DNA of 5,926 nucleotides from Acidobacteriota bacterium (GTDB taxonomy: Bacteria > Acidobacteriota > Terriglobia > Terriglobales > Acidobacteriaceae). Below the pieces are notes generated by a model. That model made no database searches. It saw only the letters and a program-made list of their open reading frames with translations, and was not told where the DNA came from. The translations under genes and the position numbers were made by a program. Positions 1-5,515 of the stretch are shown one piece after another (within the stretch, counting starts at the first letter, position 1; every line of letters begins with the position of its first letter). The stretch lies in assembly GCA_021779695.1 (NCBI GenBank), contig JAJYAE010000279.1:1-5926 (forward strand), read 5' to 3'.

Positions 1-882
1 AACCGGCCGATTGGCAGTTTTCTGTTCCTTGGTCCCACGGGCGTGGGCAAGACGGAGATGGCCCGCACGCTGGCGCAGTTCCTCTTCGGTTCGGACAAGG
101 CGCTGATCCGCTTCGATATGTCGGAGTTTATGGAGAAGCACTCGGTCTCGAAGCTGATTGGTTCGCCTCCGGGATATGTGGGCTACGAGGAGGGCGGCCA
201 GCTAACGGAGCGTGTCAAGCGTTCGCCGTACTCTGTAGTCCTTTTGGATGAAATCGAGAAGGCGCACCCCGACGTCTTCAACCTGCTGCTGCAGGTCTTT
301 GAAGACGGTCAGCTGACGGATGGCCTTGGGAATACGGTGGACTTCAAGAACACCATCCTCATCATGACTTCAAACATTGGAGCGCGGCACCTGCAGAAGA
401 AGCAGGGGCTCGGCTTCCAGAGCGACCGCGAAGATCTGGTCACCGAAAAGGTCGAGGAACTGGTGAAAAACGAGGTGAAAAAGACCTTCAACCCCGAGTT
501 CCTCAACCGCCTCGATGAGATCATTCTCTTCCAGTCGCTCTCGGACGGCGATTTGCTGCAGATCGTCGAGCTGCTCGTCCAGCAACTGAACGCAAACCTG
601 GCGCAGAAGGCGATTACGATTTCAGTGACCGAGGAAGCGAAGAAGTGGATTCTGGAGAAGACGCTCGTCGATCGCAGCTACGGGGCGCGTCCGTTGCGCC
701 GTGCGCTGCAGCGGTACGTCGAAGATCCGCTCTCGGAAGCGCTGATCGCCGGGCAGATTACGGCGCGCCCGGCTTTTCTTGAGGTCTATCTCGACAACAA
801 CCAGCTCTTCTATCGCCCGGTATCGAACGATGACTCCGGCAGCGATGAGAAGGCGGCGGGCATTCTGCTGTTCAGCAACTAA
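1..882 (+). CDS. clpC: ClpC-type ATP-dependent Clp protease ATP-binding subunit, C-terminal part (5' end outside window)
   Basis: This is the second AAA+ module of a Hsp100/Clp unfoldase, open at the left edge, with 293 residues in view. Visible motifs are Walker A GPTGVGKT (11-18), pore loop GYVG (58-61), Walker B VVLLDE with Asp83-Glu84, sensor-1 Asn125 in MTSNIGA, an arginine finger near Arg170 in FLNRLDE, and sensor-2 GARPLRR (Arg230). The tripeptide Leu-Gly-Phe at 137-139 sits where ClpA, ClpX and ClpC carry the (I/L/V)-G-(F/L) loop that docks on ClpP. ClpB lacks this loop, so ClpC is preferred over ClpB. Family role: it threads substrates into ClpP for degradation in the cytosol, often with adaptor proteins. 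The tail after residue 270 is acidic and not recognised. A strong terminator follows 17 bases after the stop codon. No adaptor or clpP gene is in view. Confidence 0.93.
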   Translation, partial: NRPIGSFLFLGPTGVGKTEMARTLAQFLFGSDKALIRFDMSEFMEKHSVSKLIGSPPGYVGYEEGGQLTERVKRSPYSVVLLDEIEKAHPDVFNLLLQVFEDGQLTDGLGNTVDFKNTILIMTSNIGARHLQKKQGLGFQSDREDLVTEKVEELVKNEVKKTFNPEFLNRLDEIILFQSLSDGDLLQIVELLVQQLNANLAQKAITISVTEEAKKWILEKTLVDRSYGARPLRRALQRYVEDPLSEALIAGQITARPAFLEVYLDNNQLFYRPVSNDDSGSDEKAAGILLFSN

Positions 883-898
883 ATGGACCCGTACCAAC

Positions 899-933
899 AA
901 AAGCCCCCCGGTGATTCGGGGGGCTTTTCTTTT
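899..933. terminator. Strong, probably bidirectional intrinsic terminator between clpC and the minus-strand genes
   Basis: A perfect 12-bp inverted repeat runs from AAAAGCCCCCCG (899-910) to CGGGGGGCTTTT (917-928) around a 6-nt loop, followed by CTTTT on the plus strand. On the minus strand the same hairpin also ends in four U. It lies 17 bases past the clpC stop and downstream of purU and the small minus-strand ORF, so it can end both convergent transcripts. Confidence 0.88.
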
Positions 934-940
934 GTTCCTC

Positions 941-1096
941 TTACGACTCTTTCCGCTCCGGCTGCCACGGGTTTGGCCGATTGCGATCCAGCCGGTCCTC
1001 GCGGTCTTGCTGCTCTTCCTGCTTGCGGCGCCATTCTTGTTCTTCCCGCTCTTCGCGTCCGTCCGCCACTGCTGCTCCTTGAGCTGGTGAAATCAT
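941..1096 (-). CDS. Possible small charged hypothetical protein downstream of purU
   Basis: A 51-residue reading frame starts at ATG 1096 and lies 38 bases beyond the purU stop, in the same direction, ending just before the shared terminator. From about residue 10 on it is almost entirely Glu, Arg, Gln and Asp with Trp and Pro near the end, for example WRRKQEEQQDREDRLDR, suggesting one charged helix. Third codon positions are mostly G or C, as in neighbouring genes, which argues for coding. Against it, no good ribosome binding site precedes the ATG. An in-frame TTG at 1129 has AGGA only three bases upstream and would extend the protein to 62 residues. No signal peptide, membrane segment or known domain is visible. 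The alternative is a non-coding gap whose composition gives a chance frame. No function is proposed. Confidence 0.35.
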   Translation of the reverse strand: MISPAQGAAVADGREEREEQEWRRKQEEQQDREDRLDRNRPNPWQPERKES

Positions 1097-1134
1097 GCAT
1101 GCCAGGGTCGGTGCAATGATACTTTGCAATCATC

Positions 1135-2001
1135 CTAGTCGAAAACGACCGTCTTGTTGCCGTAGCAGAGGATGCGCCGGTCAAGGTGCCAGCGTACAGC
1201 CCGTGCCAGGACGACTCGCTCAAGGTCGCGTCCGCGCGCGACGAGGTCTTCCACCTGGTCGCGATGCGAGATGCGCGCGACGTCCTGCTCGATGATGGGG
1301 CCATCATCGAGCACTTCGGTGACATAGTGGCTTGTCGCGCCGATGAGTTTGACGCCGCGTGCATGTGCTGCATGATACGGCCGTGCCCCCGTGAAGGCTG
1401 GCAGAAAGGAATGATGGACGTTGATGACCGAAGCAGGATAGTGAGCCACAAAGCGGGGAGAGAGAATCTGCATATAGCGCGCCAGCACGATGAGATCGAT
1501 CCGATGCTGAGAAAGCAGTTGAAGCTGCTGACTTTCTGCCTCTTCCCGGCTCGCCGGGTTCACGGGGATGTGCGCAAACGGGATGCCATAGAACCCGGCC
1601 AGGGGCTTCACATTCGTATGATTCGATATCACGACTGGAATCTCACAGGCCAGTTCGCCGGAGTGCCATCGATACAGAAGATCGGCCATGCAGTGCAGAT
1701 ACTGCGAGCAGAAAAGCGCAACGCGAGGGCGGGCCTCGTTTGCAATGAGTTGCCACTGCATGTCGAGGGATGCAGCGAGCAAGGCAAAAGCCTGCCTGAA
1801 GCGCTCGAGATCAAAACTCGCTTCGCCGTCCCCCAGGTTTGACGCAAACTCGACCCGCATGAAGAACAGACCGAGATCGTGATCCTGATGCTGGTCGGCA
1901 TGGAGAATGTTCGCACCGTGTTCGTACAGAAGCGTCGAAACTCGGGCAACCAGACCTTTTCTGTCAGGACAGTTGATGAGGAGTACAGCTGAATGTTTCA
2001 T
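1135..2001 (-). CDS. purU: Formyltetrahydrofolate deformylase
   Basis: PurU hydrolyses 10-formyl-tetrahydrofolate to formate and tetrahydrofolate in the cytosol. It balances the one-carbon folate pool and can supply formate for PurT-type purine synthesis. The 288 residues match the family length (E. coli 280). An ACT-type regulatory domain occupies about 1-80 (AVLLINCPDRKGLVARVS), and a formyltransferase-fold catalytic domain about 92-288. Catalytic-type residues are Asn194 and His196 in INVHHSFLP and Asp232 in the LDDGPII motif, equivalent to the Asn-His-Asp set of PurN. The C-terminus NGNKTVVF-like ending (GNKTVVFD) is typical. The start at 2001 is chosen because homologues begin just before the ACT domain and GGAAG lies directly upstream at 2005-2009, although spacing is short. 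A 40-residue in-frame extension to 2121 would read through a terminator-like hairpin and is rejected. Upstream lies an unusually structured 240-base gap that may control it. Confidence 0.96.
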   Translation of the reverse strand: MKHSAVLLINCPDRKGLVARVSTLLYEHGANILHADQHQDHDLGLFFMRVEFASNLGDGEASFDLERFRQAFALLAASLDMQWQLIANEARPRVALFCSQYLHCMADLLYRWHSGELACEIPVVISNHTNVKPLAGFYGIPFAHIPVNPASREEAESQQLQLLSQHRIDLIVLARYMQILSPRFVAHYPASVINVHHSFLPAFTGARPYHAAHARGVKLIGATSHYVTEVLDDGPIIEQDVARISHRDQVEDLVARGRDLERVVLARAVRWHLDRRILCYGNKTVVFD

Positions 2002-2072
2002 GTGCTTCCAGATTAAGGCACAAGTCGATGGTCGTTCGAGTGGGTCGCAACAAAGGAATAAGCACGAATCTG

Positions 2073-2116
2073 AAAAACTAAGCCATGGAAGCTGCTTTGC
2101 CCGGCTTTCCCCATGG
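2073..2116 (-). terminator. Candidate intrinsic terminator or attenuator upstream of purU
   Basis: On the minus strand, CCATGG plus AAGC (within 2104-2116, with a small GGA bulge) can pair with GCTTCCATGG (2083-2092), followed after CTTAG by TTTTT (2073-2077). A shorter alternative pairs AAGCC (2103-2107) with GGCTT (2080-2084) immediately before the same U run. The hairpin is imperfect, so confidence is moderate. It lies 126 bases past the stop of the 2242-2730 gene and 71 bases before the purU ATG. It could end the signalling operon or act as an attenuator in a purU leader. Confidence 0.45.
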
Positions 2117-2119
2117 AAC

Positions 2120-2134
2120 ATGGATTCAATCCAT
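2120..2134. repeat. 15-bp near-perfect palindrome
   Basis: ATGGATT (2120-2126), C (2127), AATCCAT (2128-2134) form a perfect 7-1-7 inverted repeat. A one-base loop is too tight for an ideal RNA hairpin, so a DNA-binding dimer site is as likely as an RNA fold. It lies between the terminator-like hairpin and the nested stems at 2141-2200. Confidence 0.4.
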
Positions 2135-2140
2135 CTCGAG

Positions 2141-2230
2141 AACAGGGTCGGATGCAGGTTCCTTGGCGAGTGAGAATCACTGCCATCCGAGCAGCCTGTT
2201 ATTCCTCTCTTGCGATCTCTGCGAGGGAAT
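2141..2230 (-). promoter_or_regulatory. Candidate structured RNA element upstream of purU
   Basis: Read on the minus strand, 2200 to 2141 can fold into one long hairpin of three stacked helices. P1 is AACAGG with CCTGTT (6 bp), P2 is TCGGAT with ATCCGA (6 bp), and P3 is GGCAGTGA with TCACT-C-GCC (8 bp, one bulged C, TTC loop). An 11-nt one-sided internal loop (AAGGAACCTGC) lies between P3 and P2. Directly adjoining it, 2230-2201 can form a second hairpin with ATTCC/GGAAT and CTC/GAG. About 20 bp pair within 60 bases. This resembles an aptamer-like leader feeding into the hairpin at 2073-2116, but no known riboswitch class was recognised. It could also be a structured 3' end of the signalling transcript. 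No computed folding energy or covariation supports it yet. Confidence 0.4.
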
Positions 2231-2241
2231 CCGCACTTCCG

Positions 2242-2730
2242 CTAGGTTCGCATATCCAATTGCGAACGCAGGTGAGTTGCAAGGTCTGCAACCACGCGCA
2301 GGCGTGCAGCCACCGGTGGCTCGAGGACCGCATTAAGGGCGAGCTGCGAGTGCAGAAGCAGGCCGGAGAGCGTCGCTTTCAGTTCACTTTCAATGGCCAC
2401 AGTTGCCGCATGGCGAGCAAGAGCTTGCTCGCGTTCGCGCCGATGAAGCGCTGCGCGGATTTCGCGAACAAGACGCGCAGCGCCGGAACGCGCAAAATTG
2501 ACCTGAACAGGAATTGCCAGGCCGGCGCGTTCCCAGATGGCTTCGGCCGCGGCTGGATCGCATTCGGCAAGTGTTTCGTCCACGACTACGGCAAGAAAAT
2601 CCCGGCGGCGCAGGGCAGCGAGTGCCGACTTTCGCCCTTCCGCTACTTCGACCATCATTCCGAGTTGTTGCTCAAAAGCATTGGCGCAGTTGAGCGCCCC
2701 TTCAATTCCAGTCACTATCAGAATGCTCAT
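2242..2730 (-). CDS. Degenerate receiver protein with DHp-like C-terminal helices
   Basis: This 162-residue protein starts like a CheY-type receiver: beta-1 is SILIVTG (2-8) and beta-3 is AVVVDETL with Asp51 near the phospho-acceptor position. The acidic pair expected after beta-1 is replaced by Thr-Gly. The alpha-4/beta-5 part appears shortened (PVQVNFARSGAARLVREI, 74-91) with no conserved Lys-Pro, so canonical phosphorylation is doubtful. A charged helix (RREREQALARHA) leads to SELKATLSGLLLHSQLAL (115-132), which resembles the first helix of a kinase DHp domain with Ser115 where the phospho-His would be. There is no ATPase domain and no membrane segment. The gene lies 126 bp after the sigma-54 regulator gene, same strand, and is likely part of its operon. 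Start 2730 has GTGGAT upstream at 2735-2740. It may be a binding or dimerisation partner of the kinase; that is inference. Confidence 0.75.
   Translation of the reverse strand: MSILIVTGIEGALNCANAFEQQLGMMVEVAEGRKSALAALRRRDFLAVVVDETLAECDPAAAEAIWERAGLAIPVQVNFARSGAARLVREIRAALHRREREQALARHAATVAIESELKATLSGLLLHSQLALNAVLEPPVAARLRVVADLATHLRSQLDMRT
2246..2267. repeat. 7-8-7 inverted repeat overlapping the 3' end of the degenerate receiver gene
   Basis: GTTCGCA (2246-2252) and TGCGAAC (2261-2267) are perfect reverse complements around an 8-nt spacer, covering the last codons just before the TAG at 2242-2244. It can form an RNA stem-loop at the end of the coding region, but no U run follows, so it is not a complete intrinsic terminator. 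A role in mRNA 3' stability is possible. Confidence 0.35.
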
Positions 2731-2856
2731 CGGGATCCACCCAATCCTTTTATTCGGCGCAGCCAGTTTGTGTGAGAGTTTGCTTCGAAAGATCCAGTGC
2801 GAGCTGTCCGCGAGGACAGAGTGTGGTGACGTCGGCCCGCGGGCAGTTTGCGCGCA

Positions 2857-4317
2857 CTATTCGTCTTGCATCGGGTCGTTAATGCCGTATTCCTTGAGCT
2901 TTCGATACAGCGTTGTTTTGCCAATGCCGAGGAGGCGCGCAGCCTGGAGCTTGTCGCCGTGCAACGCGCGAATAGCGCTCAGAATGGCTTCACGTTCCAA
3001 TTCGGCGAGGGGCTTGACGGAGGAGCCGGCGCTGGAATGCTCGCCTGTCCCATCCGCGGCAGAGGGCCTATGCTCAGCGAGCCCCTCCTGCTGCAACTGC
3101 GTGGGCAGATCGCCCAGGTGCAGAACAGGTCCGGAGGAGAGCGCACAGGCCCGCTCAACGGCGTTTTCGAGTTCGCGCACGTTACCGGGCCAATCGTGCC
3201 GCATCATCGTCCTCAGTGCCTCGTCGCTCAAGGTGTACTTTTGCCCGTGGTCACGGCTGATGCGGTCCAGAAAATGTGCAGTCAACAAGGGGATGTCTTC
3301 ACGCCGGTCGCGCAACGCAGGCAGGCGCAGGTTTACGACATTGAGCCGGTAAAAGAGATCCTTGCGGAACGTGCCCGTCTCCACCATTGCGGCTAGGTCG
3401 CGATTGGTTGCCGCGACGATCCGGGCTCGAATCGCCACGCGATGTGTGGCACCGACTGGTCGAACTTCCTTTTCCTGCAAAGCACGCAACAGCTTGGCCT
3501 GAAGGTCAAGCGACAGTTCCCCAATCTCGTCCAGAAAGACAGTGCCGCCCTCAGCCGAGACCAGCAAGCCATCCCGCGAGCGATTCGCGCCGGTGAAGGC
3601 ACCTTTCACATAGCCGAACAACTCGCTCTCCATGAGAGTAGGCACAAGCGAGCTGCAGTCGACCGGCAGAAAAGGCTTTTGCGAATTCGGACCATAGGCG
3701 TGAATGGTGCGCGCGACGAGTTCCTTGCCGGTGCCGCTTTCACCAAGAATCAGAACAGGATGAGTGCTCAACGCAACTTTCGACAGAATGCGATACAGCT
3801 TTTCCATCTCAAGAGATCGCCCGATCATGGCGCCCAGTCCCTGGGAAAGCCGCAGCTGCTCGCGCAAGTGGCGGGTTGCGGTGTCGGTTGTCAGGCGGTT
3901 CGCCGCACGATCCAGCACGGAGGTCAGCTCGTCCACCGCAAAGGGTTTGGTCAGGTAATCAGTTGCGCCGCACCGCATCGCCTCGACCGCAGCATTCACT
4001 GAGCTCGTAGCGGTCATGGCGATGACGGAAAGCTGAGGAAACAGCAGTTTGACATCAGCAATCAGCTCAAGTCCAAGATGACTGCCGTACGGGAGGTTAA
4101 CCAGCAGAATATCGACCGCCTGCCCGCGGAGCAGATTGCGTGCCTGCTCCATATCTGCAGTGCTGTCCACTGCGTAGCCCAGGCTTGTCGCAATCTCGCT
4201 GCAGGCGGAGCGAACGGCTGCATCCGAATCAACCACCAGCAGATGGAACCGGGGTGCAGGCGTGCTTGGTTGGGGGAGAAACTCCATGGCATTTGTATGG
4301 ATTGCTGCTGCAAGCAT
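2857..4317 (-). CDS. NtrC-family sigma-54-dependent regulator with Asn at the receiver phosphorylation site
   Basis: The 486-residue protein has three domains. The receiver (about 24-140) has beta-1 HLLVVDSD (Asp30, Ser31, Asp32), Thr102 and Lys124-Pro125, but beta-3 reads ILLVNLPYG: Asn74 (codon AAC, confirmed in the sequence) replaces the phospho-accepting Asp. The AAA+ domain (about 163-400) is intact: Walker A GESGTGKE (192-199), sigma-54 contact loop GAFTGA (239-244), Walker B VFLDE (Asp263-Glu264), AATNRDL sensor, DLFYRLNVV arginine-finger region and sensor-2 WPGNVREL (Arg381). A Fis-type helix-turn-helix (about 440-478) has recognition helix [12 protein letters not shown]. It should hydrolyse ATP to open sigma-54 promoter complexes, but normal receiver phosphorylation looks impossible. 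Start 4317 is chosen for GAGG eight bases upstream. An ATG at 4392 overlapping the kinase stop would add 25 residues but lacks a clear ribosome binding site. Confidence 0.93.
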   Translation of the reverse strand: MLAAAIHTNAMEFLPQPSTPAPRFHLLVVDSDAAVRSACSEIATSLGYAVDSTADMEQARNLLRGQAVDILLVNLPYGSHLGLELIADVKLLFPQLSVIAMTATSSVNAAVEAMRCGATDYLTKPFAVDELTSVLDRAANRLTTDTATRHLREQLRLSQGLGAMIGRSLEMEKLYRILSKVALSTHPVLILGESGTGKELVARTIHAYGPNSQKPFLPVDCSSLVPTLMESELFGYVKGAFTGANRSRDGLLVSAEGGTVFLDEIGELSLDLQAKLLRALQEKEVRPVGATHRVAIRARIVAATNRDLAAMVETGTFRKDLFYRLNVVNLRLPALRDRREDIPLLTAHFLDRISRDHGQKYTLSDEALRTMMRHDWPGNVRELENAVERACALSSGPVLHLGDLPTQLQQEGLAEHRPSAADGTGEHSSAGSSVKPLAELEREAILSAIRALHGDKLQAARLLGIGKTTLYRKLKEYGINDPMQDE

Positions 4318-4325
4318 TGTATTCG

Positions 4326-4329
4326 CCTC
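4326..4329 (-). promoter_or_regulatory. Ribosome binding site that decides the start of the sigma-54 regulator
   Basis: GAGG on the minus strand lies 8 bases before ATG 4317. The alternative ATGs at 4392 and 4287 have no comparable Shine-Dalgarno match, so 4317 is the best supported start. Confidence 0.6.
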
Positions 4330-4381
4330 ATCGAAGATAGGTTTTGATGGGTGACTCGACGGATCCGCAGAAGTGCTGGAA

Positions 4382-5293
4382 TTACAGCGCATTGCTTACC
4401 GGGAGTTCAACCTGAAAACATGCACCGAAAGGATCGCGACCAGCCGCCTGGATCGAGCCGCCAGCCTTCTCCACGATCGCGCGGGAAATGGTTAACCCCA
4501 GGCCGCGATGCGTCACAGGCCACGAACCCGGCGTGCTTCCTTCGTGGCCGACGCCTCGCGTGGTGTAGCCGGACTCAAATATCGTCTCAAGCCCATCCGG
4601 CGGGATTCCCGGGCCGTTGTCTTCCACCTTGAGAGTGATCCGTCGGTTGATCCCAGTCTCCGTGGGATACTCCCGAAGACTGATGCGAATCCGCCCTTCG
4701 CTGGTCATCGCCTCCCGTGCATTCTTCACCAGATTGACGAGGACGCGGGTCAGATCCTCTCCCGTCATCTGGACTGGAAGGGCACAGCCGCAGATGTCAA
4801 AGCTCACTTGAATCGCGGCGCCCGCCAAGGCGGAGAGCAAGTTCTGACACCCTCGGAGCTCATCCGCCAAATTGGAAATGGGCATTTCGGGAATGTCCTT
4901 CCAGCGCTGCGACTGGACGACTACAGGCCACAGCTCACTCAGCCCAGGAAGCGGAAGTGTCTTCGATGACTCGACACTCTCGTACTCGCTGCGCGTCCGC
5001 GGCATGCCGAGAGCTCCCATTTTCTCCACCAGGCGGCGGCTCGAGGCCGCGATCATCTTCAACTCACTGCTGTAATGATGATGGTCTGGAGAAAGAACAC
5101 CGGGCTCTCCGAGCAAGTCGCAGTACAAGTCCAATGCGGCCAGCATATTGCGGGCATCATGCGCCAAGGCAGAAAAAGCGTCCGAGGCGGACGTGGAGGC
5201 AGTTTGTGGGCTTGGGATCTGAAGACCAGTGAGTGGCATCACGTCCCGAAGTTGTGCGTCAACGGCTGGTTCATTCATGTGCATGGAGCGCAT
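4382..5293 (-). CDS. Soluble sensor histidine kinase, partner gene of the sigma-54 regulator
   Basis: The 303-residue kinase has no membrane segment and no recognisable PAS, GAF or other sensor domain, so it is probably cytosolic. The DHp helix carries His45 in SALAHDARNMLAALDL. The HATPase_c domain (about 175-300) shows N box LVNLVKNAREAM (Asn187 and Asn191), G1 box DNGPGIP (225-231), F-box region IFESGYTTR and G2 box RGLGLTISRAIV (263-274). All catalytic boxes look intact. The ATP lid between TTR and GLGL is longer than usual by roughly a dozen residues (Gly, Ser, Pro and His rich). The start at 5293 follows AGGAAAGGGA, a good ribosome binding site; a second ATG at 5284 is possible. Its stop overlaps an in-frame ATG of the regulator by 11 bases, and the supported regulator start is 64 bases on, so the two are surely cotranscribed. 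The signal it senses cannot be inferred. Confidence 0.92.
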   Translation of the reverse strand: MRSMHMNEPAVDAQLRDVMPLTGLQIPSPQTASTSASDAFSALAHDARNMLAALDLYCDLLGEPGVLSPDHHHYSSELKMIAASSRRLVEKMGALGMPRTRSEYESVESSKTLPLPGLSELWPVVVQSQRWKDIPEMPISNLADELRGCQNLLSALAGAAIQVSFDICGCALPVQMTGEDLTRVLVNLVKNAREAMTSEGRIRISLREYPTETGINRRITLKVEDNGPGIPPDGLETIFESGYTTRGVGHEGSTPGSWPVTHRGLGLTISRAIVEKAGGSIQAAGRDPFGACFQVELPVSNAL

Positions 5294-5351
5294 TCCCTTT
5301 CCTGGCGGTCCCGATCATTTCAATTCCTCTTCCGGGACACACACTCTCATT

Positions 5352-5368
5352 TACACGCTGCGTGCCAA
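5352..5368 (-). promoter_or_regulatory. Sigma-54-like promoter candidate for the kinase-regulator operon
   Basis: On the minus strand TTGGCACG (5368-5361) is a full match to the -24 element YTGGCACG. Four bases further, GTGTA stands at the -12 position, where TTGCW is expected, so the critical GC is GT. A start near 5341 would leave a leader of about 48 bases to the kinase ATG. Because the operon encodes a sigma-54 activator, autoregulation is plausible, but the -12 mismatch keeps this tentative. Confidence 0.4.
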
Positions 5369-5409
5369 AGTTGAACAGTGCGAGTAAACCTCTGATAAAG
5401 AATGAGTTA

Positions 5410-5425
5410 TGTCGAATCTGCGACA
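5410..5425. promoter_or_regulatory. Dyad TGTCG-N6-CGACA, possible activator site
   Basis: A perfect 5-bp inverted repeat separated by 6 bases (16 bp total) is centred about 77 bp upstream of the start predicted from the sigma-54-like box on the minus strand. This is a usual distance for enhancer sites of NtrC-type activators. Assignment to the neighbouring Fis-type regulator is inference. Confidence 0.35.
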
Positions 5426-5431
5426 ATCCTG

Positions 5432-5451
5432 TTGGCCTTCACCTGGGCCAA
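5432..5451. promoter_or_regulatory. Dyad TTGGCC-N8-GGCCAA
   Basis: A perfect 6-bp inverted repeat with an 8-bp spacer is centred 24 bp from the neighbouring TGTCG dyad and about 100 bp upstream of the predicted minus-strand start. The half-sites differ from those of the other dyad, so the two need not bind the same protein. Confidence 0.3.
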
Positions 5452-5474
5452 GACCGTTTCAAAATGGGAAGGAA

Positions 5475-5515
5475 GAATGTTTTCGCGTGGATAAATCATT
5501 TATTTTGAATGTTTT
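5475..5515. repeat. Direct repeats GAATGTTTT flanking an AT-rich palindrome
   Basis: GAATGTTTT occurs at 5475-5483 and again at 5507-5515, a 32-bp period of about three helical turns. Between them lies the palindrome ATAAAT-C-ATTTAT (5491-5503). The second repeat overlaps the -35 box of the rph promoter, so a protein bound here could affect rph transcription. Confidence 0.4.

Noticed and set aside
879..1133. Minus-strand frame from ATG 1133 to 879, and plus-strand frame 883-1119
   Set aside because: Both read through the perfect terminator hairpin, and the first runs into the clpC end. Their Pro/Leu- or Arg/Ser-rich products look like shadows of the opposite strand.
1186..1842. Long plus-strand open frame opposite purU
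   Set aside because: purU on the minus strand is unmistakable by motif. The opposite frame shows no domain and is a codon-bias shadow.
2002..2121. 40-residue N-terminal extension of purU to an ATG at 2121
   Set aside because: It would run through the terminator-like hairpin and U run, has no similarity to PurU, and the ACT domain begins right after the 2001 start, which has a GGAAG upstream.
2141..2200. Resemblance of CGCCAAGGAACCTGC to the glycine riboswitch core
   Set aside because: Only a short stretch is similar. The other conserved core segments and the expected helices are not in the right places, so a glycine riboswitch is not claimed.
2781..2796. GG-N10-GC spacing of a sigma-54 promoter on the minus strand before the 2242-2730 gene
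   Set aside because: TGGATC and AAGCA match only the invariant dinucleotides. Chance occurrence of that minimal pattern is high, so it is not listed as a feature.
2848..3396. Open plus-strand frames opposite the sigma-54 regulator
   Set aside because: The minus-strand AAA+ and Fis motifs are complete, and the plus frames show no recognisable protein features.
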